Shown here in pieces: positions 8,916 to 16,213 of a stretch of DNA of 50,890 bases; the stretch's first letter is position 1; every line of letters starts with the position of its first letter. The stretch comes from Phycisphaeraceae bacterium (GTDB lineage Bacteria > Planctomycetota > Phycisphaerae > Phycisphaerales > UBA1924): contig JAHCJE010000005.1 of the NCBI GenBank assembly GCA_026128865.1, positions 1 through 50,890 of the forward strand, read 5' to 3'. The notes beneath the pieces are model-generated. The model was not told the origin of the DNA, searched no databases, and worked only from the letters and a program-made list of their open reading frames with translations. A program made the position numbers and the translations under genes.

Positions 8916-11900
8916 ATGGCTTTGATTCGCGGTTTCGGCGTGGCGTGCGTGCTCGCGGGCGTGGTGATCGTCGCCTCTCTGAACGGCACTGCGTCGGGGC
9001 AGGAGCTACGGCCGGGGTTCGGCGCGTTGGTCTCGCCGGACGGCGTTTGGGTGTACGTCGAGAATGTACCTCAGGAGCAGTGGGACAAGGACGCGTGGAT
9101 CCGCCCGAACCGGTTCGAGGCGTACTCGATCGACATGGCATCGGCGTGGCGTGTGCTGACAGCCGCCCCGATGGAGTTCACGCCCGAGGCATTGCTGCGC
9201 CCAGTCGTGTTCTACGTGCCCACGCCGGAAGGCGGCTTCGCGCCGTTCGCGTGCTTCGAGTCGCCGATCATGGAGCCTGAACTCGCGGAGAGGTTCCCCG
9301 AGATTCGCACCTTTGCGGGACAGGGGATCGATGATCCGGCGGCGTGCGTTCGGCTCGACCTGACGCCGCAGGGGTTCCACGCCCAGGTGCTCTCGCCCGA
9401 GGGGGCGTGGTGGGTGGACCCGTTCAGTCGCGGCGACGCGGGTTTCTACACGGCGTATCGCAAGGCGGACCTGACGCCGCCCGAGGGGTGGACGTGCGAA
9501 ACGGTGGGGGGGGACGCGCTGGGGTGGGCGTCGCCGGCGGATTACGGCGGTCAGCGGTTCGGCGAGCAGTTGCGGACGTACCGGCTCGCGAACGCGGCGA
9601 CGGGCGAGTACACCCAGTTCCACGGCGGGACGGTTGCCGAGGGATTGGCGGCGATCACGACGGCGGTCAACCGGGTCAACCAGGTGTACGAGGTCGAGGT
9701 CGCGATCCGAATGATCCTTGTCGCCAACAACCACCTGATCGTCTACACGAACCCCGCGACGGACCCGTACTCGAACAACAACGGCGTGGCGATGCTCTCA
9801 CAGAACCAGTCGACGTGCGACAGCGTGATCGGCAGCGCGAACTACGACATCGGGCACGTCTTCTCCACCGGTGGCGGAGGCGTCGCGTATCTCGCGTGCG
9901 TCTGCAAGTCTAACGAGAAGGCACGCGGCGTCACCGGGCTGCCCAACCCGGTGGGCGACCCGTTCTACATCGACTACGTCGCGCACGAGGTGGGGCATCA
10001 GTTCGGTGCGAATCACTGTTTCAACAGCGGATCGGGCGGGTGCGGCGGGAACCGCAACGGTTCGACGGCCTACGAACCCGGCAGCGGTTCGACCATCATG
10101 AGCTACGCGGGGCTGTGCGCGGGCGACAACATCCAGGGGTTCGCCGATCCGTATTTCACCTCGGTGAGTTTCGACGAGATCCGTAACTACACCCACAACG
10201 GCAGCGGGAACGGGTGCGCGCAGAAGGTCAATACCGGCAACCTGCCGCCGACGGTGAGCGCCGGACCTGCCTATGCGATCCCGGTGAAGACGCCGTTCAC
10301 CCTGACGGCCACCGGCTCGGACCCGGACGGCGACACCGTGAGTTACTGCTGGGAACAGCGGGATCTCGGCCCGACCGCGACGCTGAACACGCCTGACGAC
10401 GGCAAGTTCCCGCTGGTGCGGACGCGCAAGCCGCAGTCGTCGCCTTCGCGGACATTCCCGATCCTCTCGACGATCCTCGCCAACGTGCCCGACAACAAGG
10501 AACGTTTGCCGGACGTCTCGCGCCAGATGAAGATGCGCGTCACGGCGCGCGACAACCGGGCCGGCGGTGGGGGGGTGGCGACCTCGGAGGTCACGCTCAA
10601 CGTCGTCGGGTCGGCAGGTCCTTTCGACGTGGTCCAGCCCGCAGCCGGCGCGACATGGAGTGGCGAGGGCACCGTGGTCTGGAGCGTGAACGGCACGAAC
10701 GCCGCGCCGATCAACTGCTCCACCGTGCGGATTACGCTCTCGACCGACGGTGGTCAGACCTTCCCATACGTGCTCGCGGCGTCGACGCCCAACGACGGAT
10801 CACAGACGGTCACGCTCCCCCAGGTTTCATCTACCCAGGCGCGCATCAAGGTCGAGGCGGTGGGCAACGTTTTCTTCGACATCAACCCCGGCAACTTCAA
10901 GGTCGAGGCGAACGCGCTGGTGATCTCGATCCCCGGCGGACCACCCCGCGTGCTCGCGCCCCGCGTCGAGACGCCGTTCGGAGTGAGCATCGAGAACGGC
11001 ACGCACCAGCTGGATCCGTCGTCCCCCACGCTCTGGGCGAGCATGGATGGCGGGCAGACGTACACACCGCGAGCGATGGACCCGCAGGGCGGCACGGGGT
11101 GGCTCGCAACCATCCATGCCGCGGACTGCGACGACGACGTTCGGTACTACCTGAGTGCCCTGACGACCACCGGCGTCTTGGTGACGCATCCGCCGCTCGC
11201 GCCCGCGGTACATCATCGCGCCGTCGTCGGCGTGAACGAGCCGTTCTTCGCCGACAACTTCGAGACGAACCTCGGTTGGGCGGTGAGCGGCAACGCGACG
11301 TCGGGCCACTGGGAGCGTGCCGTGCCGGGCAACTTCGGGTTCGGGGATCCACCCTCGGACAGCGACGGCTCCGGGCACTGCTACGTCACGGGCAACGTCG
11401 CGTTCCTCGACGTGAACGGCGGTTCGACGATCCTGACATCGCCGGTGTGGGACATGACGCTCGGCGGCTCGATCACGTTCGATTACTGGCTGGCGGACTT
11501 CCCCGGTCTGCCGTTCGGACCAGAGGATGGGCTGGCTGTTGAAGTGGCGACGGACGCCGGCGGCTCGAACTGGACGCGCGTGCGTGAGTACAAGAGCGCC
11601 TTGGCGGCCTGGCGGAGCGACACGGTGCTGGTCGGCGTGGACGTGCCGGGGAGCGCGACGGTTCGCGTGCGCTTCGTGGCGACGGATGCCGCGCCTGATC
11701 ACATCGTCGAGGCGGGGATCGACCGGGTCGTGGCGTCGGCGATCGTCTGTGAAGAGCCGCCATCGTGCCCCGCGGATTTCAACGGCGACACGGTGGTCAA
11801 CACCCTGGACTTCGTGGCGTTCCTGAACGCGTTCAGCGCGGGGCACTCCTCAGCGGACTTCAACGGTGACACGGTGGTCAACACCCTGGACTTCGTGGCG

Positions 11901-11933
11901 TTCCTGAACGCTTTCACGGCCGGCTGCCCGTGA
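8916..11933 (+). CDS. secreted reprolysin-like (metzincin) metalloprotease with Ig-like domain and dockerin-like module
   Basis: The ATG at 8916 follows GGAGGGGG at 8901-8908. The 1005-residue product has a signal peptide (residues 1-28, ending TASG before QEL) and a propeptide-like N-terminal ~200 residues. The metzincin zinc site HEVGHQFGANH has ligands H357, H361 and H367 and catalytic E358, with a Met-turn at TIMSYAG (M395). Downstream lie a PKD/Ig-like stretch (about 440-560), a second Ig-like domain with the ITLSTDGGQTFP pattern, and a jelly-roll-like domain near residues 770-930. Two dockerin repeats (DFNGDTVVNTLD twice) end AGCP. It should be a calcium- and zinc-dependent secreted endopeptidase. 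The two dockerin repeats are almost identical at DNA level. A G8 tract occurs at 9506-9513. Confidence 0.9.
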   Translation: MALIRGFGVACVLAGVVIVASLNGTASGQELRPGFGALVSPDGVWVYVENVPQEQWDKDAWIRPNRFEAYSIDMASAWRVLTAAPMEFTPEALLRPVVFYVPTPEGGFAPFACFESPIMEPELAERFPEIRTFAGQGIDDPAACVRLDLTPQGFHAQVLSPEGAWWVDPFSRGDAGFYTAYRKADLTPPEGWTCETVGGDALGWASPADYGGQRFGEQLRTYRLANAATGEYTQFHGGTVAEGLAAITTAVNRVNQVYEVEVAIRMILVANNHLIVYTNPATDPYSNNNGVAMLSQNQSTCDSVIGSANYDIGHVFSTGGGGVAYLACVCKSNEKARGVTGLPNPVGDPFYIDYVAHEVGHQFGANHCFNSGSGGCGGNRNGSTAYEPGSGSTIMSYAGLCAGDNIQGFADPYFTSVSFDEIRNYTHNGSGNGCAQKVNTGNLPPTVSAGPAYAIPVKTPFTLTATGSDPDGDTVSYCWEQRDLGPTATLNTPDDGKFPLVRTRKPQSSPSRTFPILSTILANVPDNKERLPDVSRQMKMRVTARDNRAGGGGVATSEVTLNVVGSAGPFDVVQPAAGATWSGEGTVVWSVNGTNAAPINCSTVRITLSTDGGQTFPYVLAASTPNDGSQTVTLPQVSSTQARIKVEAVGNVFFDINPGNFKVEANALVISIPGGPPRVLAPRVETPFGVSIENGTHQLDPSSPTLWASMDGGQTYTPRAMDPQGGTGWLATIHAADCDDDVRYYLSALTTTGVLVTHPPLAPAVHHRAVVGVNEPFFADNFETNLGWAVSGNATSGHWERAVPGNFGFGDPPSDSDGSGHCYVTGNVAFLDVNGGSTILTSPVWDMTLGGSITFDYWLADFPGLPFGPEDGLAVEVATDAGGSNWTRVREYKSALAAWRSDTVLVGVDVPGSATVRVRFVATDAAPDHIVEAGIDRVVASAIVCEEPPSCPADFNGDTVVNTLDFVAFLNAFSAGHSSADFNGDTVVNTLDFVAFLNAFTAGCP
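11772..11911 (+). repeat. homogenised dockerin repeat pair in the metalloprotease gene
   Basis: Two copies offset by exactly 81 bp (11772-11830 and 11853-11911) agree at 57 of 59 positions, including 44 identical bases in a row (11787-11830 against 11868-11911). Each copy encodes one calcium-binding dockerin repeat. Confidence 0.85.
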
Positions 11934-11950
11934 TCGCGCCGAAAAACGGC

Positions 11951-11979
11951 TTGTTCGGAGGAGTCTCGGGAGGTATCTT
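11951..11979 (+). promoter_or_regulatory. putative promoter of the PAD-like gene
   Basis: A -35-like TTGTTC (11951-11956) and a -10-like TATCTT (11974-11979) are separated by 17 bp, just after the metalloprotease stop. The leader to the ATG would be about 55 nt and contains GGAGGT at 12030-12035. The same -10 hexamer recurs before the gene at 16214. Confidence 0.5.
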
Positions 11980-12040
11980 GCAGGGCGGAGGGGCTGCCCC
12001 GGAAGGGGGGCGGTGTCTCGACGCTCAACGGAGGTCCGAT

Positions 12041-13705
12041 ATGTCTCGCATCGCGTTCGGTCGTGTCCTCGGCGTCGTGGGGGTGCTCTCGGCGTCTTGT
12101 CTCGCCCAGGAGACGATCGGTCCCCGTGACGTGCCGCACGACGAACCGATCCTCGTGGACGGTGAGCTCGTGTTCCCGAGCGGGACGGCGATCCCTCGCT
12201 TCATGACGGAGACGGAGCGTCGGTATCTCGAGTCGAACCCGCTCGTGGCGGAGCCGGGCCTTCGCGCTGCGCCGGTGGGCGAGCTCTATTGCGTCCCCGA
12301 GTACGCACCGATGGAGGCGATCCTGATCTCGTGGGAGGGGACGGCTGCCCTGAAGAACATCCTGGCCGAGATGGCCAAGCACATCACGACGACGGGGAAC
12401 GCGGACCTTCACGTGGCCATCGACTCGTCGAACGACGTTCCGGCCGCGCAGGCCACGCTCGCTGCCGCGGGCGTGAACATGAGCCGCGTGAAGTTCTTCG
12501 TGCGAGTCGTGGACACGATCTGGATTCGCGATTACGGCCCGAGGTACGTGTACCGGAACGGGGTGCGCGCGGTGATCGACCACACGTATAACCGCCCGAG
12601 GCCGAACGACAACGCGTTCAACACCTTCTACGCGCAGCAGCGCGGGCACGACCGGTTCCTGATCCCGCTCGTGCACGGCGGCGGGAACTACCACCTGTCG
12701 GCGCTGGGCGACGCGTACGCGACCGAGCTGATCGACAACGAGAATCCCGGGCTGACGAAGCCTCAGATCGTGGCGCTCTGGCAGGACTACCAGAACGTGC
12801 TGACGCAGATCACGCCGGCGTTCCCGGTCAACATCGACTCGACCCAGCACATCGACATGTGGATGATCGTGGTGGGGGACCGCACGGTAATCATCAGCGA
12901 CTGGCCCCAGGCTTCAGGGAGCACCCACGACCAGATCTGTGACAACCAGGCGGCGTCGATGGCAGCTGCGGGATACACGGTGCACCGGATCCCCGCGGTG
13001 ACAGCGAGCGGCGTCCACTACACCTTCACGAACTCGGTGATCTGCAACGACCTGGTGCTGGTGCCGTTGTACACGAATGCGACCGCAGCGCAGTACAACG
13101 CCGAGGCGCTCGCCGTGTGGAAAGCGGCGATGCCGGGCAAGACCGTGGTGCAGGTGAACTGCCAGAACATCGTCGGACTCTCCGGCGTGATGCACTGCAT
13201 CATGATGCATGTGCCGGTCTCGTCGGGGGGCGAGAACCCGGTCGTCTCCGTCGATGAGCCGCGCGGCGGCGAGACCTACCAGCCCGGCCAGCAGGCGGCC
13301 GTGCGCTGGGCCTCCGACGACAACGACCTGACCTACTACGTGCAGATCCATCTCTCCACCGACGGCGGGCAGACCTACCCGATCGTCCTGACAAACTTCT
13401 ACGGGGATGTCGGCTCGTTCAACTGGGTCATTCCGAACGTCAACACCTCCAAGGCGAGGATCCGCATCATCGTTCACGACTTCGAAGGCAACACCGGCAC
13501 GGGATACTCGGCCGCGGACTTCACCATCGGGAACCCCTGCCCAGCGGACTTCAACGGCGACACGGTCGTAAACACGCTGGACTTCGTCGCGTTCCTCAAC
13601 GCCTTCTCTGCGGGGCACGCCTCGGCGGACTTCAACGGCGACACGGTCGTGAACACGCTGGACTTCGTCGCGTTCCTCAACGCTTTCACGGCGGGCTGCC
13701 CGTAA
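12041..13705 (+). CDS. secreted peptidylarginine/agmatine deiminase-family enzyme with Ig-like domain and dockerin-like module
   Basis: GGAGGT lies five bases before this ATG. The 554-residue product has a signal peptide (cleavage near LAQ, residue 23) and a catalytic domain at about 80-395 of the PAD_porph/agmatine-deiminase family. Visible family residues are D164 in WIRDYGP, a glycine loop HGGGNY, H270 and D272 in STQHIDMW, N331 in TFTNSV, and C386 in SGVMHC, so the guanidine-hydrolysing set appears intact. An R-P-R pair (R185, R187) follows the first Asp. An Ig-like domain (about 400-495) shares STDGGQTYP with the preceding protease. Two dockerin repeats end AGCP. The presence of a signal peptide favours protein citrullination over cytosolic agmatine breakdown, but the substrate is an inference. 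Confidence 0.85.
   Translation: MSRIAFGRVLGVVGVLSASCLAQETIGPRDVPHDEPILVDGELVFPSGTAIPRFMTETERRYLESNPLVAEPGLRAAPVGELYCVPEYAPMEAILISWEGTAALKNILAEMAKHITTTGNADLHVAIDSSNDVPAAQATLAAAGVNMSRVKFFVRVVDTIWIRDYGPRYVYRNGVRAVIDHTYNRPRPNDNAFNTFYAQQRGHDRFLIPLVHGGGNYHLSALGDAYATELIDNENPGLTKPQIVALWQDYQNVLTQITPAFPVNIDSTQHIDMWMIVVGDRTVIISDWPQASGSTHDQICDNQAASMAAAGYTVHRIPAVTASGVHYTFTNSVICNDLVLVPLYTNATAAQYNAEALAVWKAAMPGKTVVQVNCQNIVGLSGVMHCIMMHVPVSSGGENPVVSVDEPRGGETYQPGQQAAVRWASDDNDLTYYVQIHLSTDGGQTYPIVLTNFYGDVGSFNWVIPNVNTSKARIRIIVHDFEGNTGTGYSAADFTIGNPCPADFNGDTVVNTLDFVAFLNAFSAGHASADFNGDTVVNTLDFVAFLNAFTAGCP
13544..13683 (+). repeat. homogenised dockerin repeat pair in the PAD-like gene
   Basis: Copies at 13544-13602 and 13625-13683 (offset 81 bp) differ at one of 59 positions. 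Their synonymous codons differ from those of the neighbouring metalloprotease gene, although the protein repeats are almost identical. Confidence 0.85.
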
Positions 13706-13822
13706 GACCCGGCGGTACCGCCGGGTTCCGAGGCCTGATGTGGACAGCCGGGGTTGAGTTGTCGCCGGACCTTCTGATTCCCCCAGTTTCACACAAGAGA
13801 CGCCTTCGTACCCGTTCGGGCC

Positions 13823-13851
13823 TTGCGTGATTTCGCGCGGCTCTGTAGCGT
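13823..13851 (+). promoter_or_regulatory. putative promoter of the serine protease gene
   Basis: TTGCGT (13823-13828) and TAGCGT (13846-13851) are spaced by 17 bp, leaving a leader of about 75 nt before the ATG at 13936. Both hexamers match the consensus only in part. Confidence 0.35.
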
Positions 13852-13935
13852 GCCCGCTCGATCCGGGGCTGTCGGGCGTCCGAGATGTGTCGCGGCGCAC
13901 TCGACAGCGTTCGCGGGGTGCGAGGGAGATGCGCG

Positions 13936-15186
13936 ATGTGTCGAGTGATCGTGGTCTTGTGCTGGTTGCTTGCCGCGCTCGCGTCCTCGCACGCGCTCGG
14001 CCAGCAGACGCTGGACTTGCCGCGCGGCGCGTTCGTGCCGGTCGGGCTGGATACCGGCTTGCTGAGCAACCCGGCCGACACGTGGACGACGATCGACGCC
14101 GGCGAGATCAATGTCGATGGTGCGGCGTGGATCCGTGTGTACTTCGACGCGCTCGCGCTCCCCAGTGGCAGTTTCCTGCGCGTGACGGCTCCCCTCGACG
14201 GCGAGGAGCAGATTCTCGACGAGCCGACCGCCGCGCTCTGGAGAGGAACCACGGCGTACTTCAACGGCGACCGCGTGCGGCTCGAGGTCTCGCTCCCGCC
14301 CGGGTCGGCGGGCGTGCGGGTCGCAACGTCGCGCGTCGCGGCGGAAGGAGAAGGCGCGGCGTTCCCCGCGGCATACTGCGGCATCTGCCTTCCCGACACA
14401 CGCTTCCAGACCGGCCTCAACGCGGTCGGCCGCCTCATGCCCGTTGGGTGCAGCGGCGTGGTGTCCTGCGCCGAGAGCGTCGTGCTCTCGGCCGGGCACT
14501 GCATCAGCGGTGATCTTGTCGTGCAGTTCAATGTCCCGGATTCGGAGGGGAGTTGCAAGCCCGTCCATCCGCCGGTCGAGCACCAGTTCCCGGTCACCGG
14601 GGCGATCTACAACAACGGCGGTGTCGGCAACGACTGGGCTGTCCTGACGACGGGCGTGAACAACGAGGGCGTAACGATCTTCGAGAAGTACAAGGCGATG
14701 CTGCCTGTCTCGGACTCGCCGGCGACGCTCGGGCAGAGCGTGGACGTCTGGGGGTACGGTGCGGTGGAGCCGCCGGACTGCCAGAAAACGCAGACGCAGC
14801 AGCACAGCGGGGGCGAGATCACGCTCGTGAAGGCCGCGCACTACAAGTTTGACAACGACGTAACGTACGGGAACTCCGGCTCGCCGCTCGTCGCCAAGGG
14901 CGCGGTCGTGGGGATCGTCACGCACTGCAATACGGTGTGCGCAAACAACGTGGCGACACGCGTGAACAGGCCGGACTTCGCCGCGGCTCGTGAGGCGGCG
15001 TCGGCATGCACCGTCTCGTGGTGCGCGGCGGACTTCGACGGTGATACCGTCCTCGACTCGCGCGACTTCGTGGTTTTTCTGAACGCTTACGCGGCCGGCG
15101 ACATGGAAGCGGATTTCACCGGCGACACCGTGGTGAACTCCCTCGATTTCATCTCATTCCTCAACGCCTTCGTTTCCGGGTGCTGA
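13936..15186 (+). CDS. secreted trypsin-fold serine protease with C-terminal dockerin-like module
   Basis: The ATG at 13936 was chosen because GAGGGAG lies seven bases upstream and a signal peptide follows directly (VIVVLCWLLAALASSHALG). The 416-residue product has a ~140-residue N-terminal beta-rich region and then a chymotrypsin-fold domain. The catalytic set is visible: H188 in SAGHC, D233 in NDWAV, S314 in GNSGSP. Asn replaces the usual Asp before the serine, as in V8-like enzymes. D308 lies six residues before the serine, the trypsin S1 position, and GIVTH follows where trypsin has GIVSW. The tail has two divergent dockerin repeats (DFDGDTVLDSRD, DFTGDTVVNSLD) and ends exactly at Gly-Cys. 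Basic-residue specificity is an inference. Confidence 0.87.
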   Translation: MCRVIVVLCWLLAALASSHALGQQTLDLPRGAFVPVGLDTGLLSNPADTWTTIDAGEINVDGAAWIRVYFDALALPSGSFLRVTAPLDGEEQILDEPTAALWRGTTAYFNGDRVRLEVSLPPGSAGVRVATSRVAAEGEGAAFPAAYCGICLPDTRFQTGLNAVGRLMPVGCSGVVSCAESVVLSAGHCISGDLVVQFNVPDSEGSCKPVHPPVEHQFPVTGAIYNNGGVGNDWAVLTTGVNNEGVTIFEKYKAMLPVSDSPATLGQSVDVWGYGAVEPPDCQKTQTQQHSGGEITLVKAAHYKFDNDVTYGNSGSPLVAKGAVVGIVTHCNTVCANNVATRVNRPDFAAAREAASACTVSWCAADFDGDTVLDSRDFVVFLNAYAAGDMEADFTGDTVVNSLDFISFLNAFVSGC

Positions 15187-15280
15187 TGACGCCGTCCCGG
15201 CGCCCCCCTCCCCGCCTTCGACCCGGGCAAGAGCGGTCTCACCAGGCCCGTGCCGGATCGCTCGGCCCAGCGGGTTCCAC

Positions 15281-15308
15281 TTGAATCCCCGTGCTCGTCT
15301 GTTATGTT
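15281..15308 (+). promoter_or_regulatory. putative promoter of the small dockerin gene
   Basis: TTGAAT (15281-15286) and TATGTT (15303-15308) are spaced by 16 bp. The leader to the ATG at 15417 would be about 100 nt. Confidence 0.45.
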
Positions 15309-15416
15309 GCGCACGCTGAGCGGGCAGATCGGGGCGAGAGCAGCCAGACCGCGTCGGCGCCGTTCCGGGCCTCTGGTGCCGCTGCGCACGGTCGCCAAGC
15401 CGGCGAAAGGCAGGGT

Positions 15417-15878
15417 ATGCTCGCGAGAGACGCGCTCACGATCGTGGCGCTGGCACCGGTCACTGCGTCGGTGGCTGCAGCACCTGCCGACACAATCCGC
15501 GTCCCGTTCGACGTTCCCGCTACGCGCTCCCTTGGGCTCTCCCGTCTGTCAGGTAAGTGCTTCCACAACACAACCTTCGAGCGCGCGCAACGATCACGAG
15601 GTTCTCCACAGGTCGAGCTGTCCCGGTCCTGCGGCAAGACTCTGGATCATGTCGCAGGCCCGTACAACAACCTCCTAGGCAACATGTTCCTCGCCGAGTG
15701 CCCGGCCGATTGCTACGCCGACTGCAACGGCGACGGTGAAGTCAACACCCTCGACTTCCTCTGCTTTCTCAACCGCTTCGTGGCGGGCGACCCCCGCGCC
15801 GACTGCAACGGTGACAGCGAAATCAGTTCTCTTGATTTTCTCTGTTTCTTGAGCGCGTGCAACCACGGCTGTTTCTGA
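15417..15878 (+). CDS. small exported protein consisting mostly of a Cys-rich dockerin-like module
   Basis: AAAGG at 15406-15410 precedes this ATG by six bases. The 153-residue product has a weak hydrophobic N-terminus (LTIVALAPVTASVAAAP), a ~70-residue middle with no recognisable domain, and a C-terminal module with two calcium loops (DCNGDGEVNTLD, DCNGDSEISSLD). It ends HGCF. This module is the Cys-rich type shared with the next gene (DFLCFLN) rather than the DFNGD type of the earlier five. The second repeat is degenerate (FLSACNHGC). Either this is a small secreted peptide carried by the anchor, or the remnant of a larger protein whose body was deleted. The intact promoter and ribosome site argue mildly for a live gene. 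Confidence 0.6.
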   Translation: MLARDALTIVALAPVTASVAAAPADTIRVPFDVPATRSLGLSRLSGKCFHNTTFERAQRSRGSPQVELSRSCGKTLDHVAGPYNNLLGNMFLAECPADCYADCNGDGEVNTLDFLCFLNRFVAGDPRADCNGDSEISSLDFLCFLSACNHGCF

Positions 15879-16213
15879 TCAAGCCGCCCCCATGGGCACG
15901 AGTCGCCGAACTCCTGCGAGACGCAGCTTCCTTTCTTCCGATCGTGCCGCGGGAGTCCACGAATCAACCGCGAGCCGAACATCATGGAAGAGGCCGACAC
16001 GGAGTGCACGCACGCTCCTCAGCCTGTTCTCGCATGTGTTTGCGCCCAACAAGGGAAACCCCGCGTGTCGCTTCCTCTCCATTCAGCAACAGGCAGGTAC
16101 ATTCGGCTTGTGTCCCCCCTATGCCGCCGGTATCTTGAGGTGTGTATCGAGGCTGTGGGGTTAGCCGTGGGCTTCTCTCTTGGCTTCGTAGGTAGATCGT
16201 GCGGAGGCCAACA
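15879..16213. other. 335-bp intergenic region
   Basis: No coding frame with a plausible domain is seen. The distal part holds the promoter described for the gene at 16214. Several short open frames here lack ribosome sites and any recognisable composition. Confidence 0.5.
16108..16136 (+). promoter_or_regulatory. putative promoter of the propeller-repeat gene
   Basis: TTGTGT (16108-16113) and TATCTT (16131-16136) are separated by 17 bp. The -10 hexamer and spacing equal those before the PAD-like gene. The leader would be about 70 nt, with GGAGG at 16203-16207. Confidence 0.45.
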
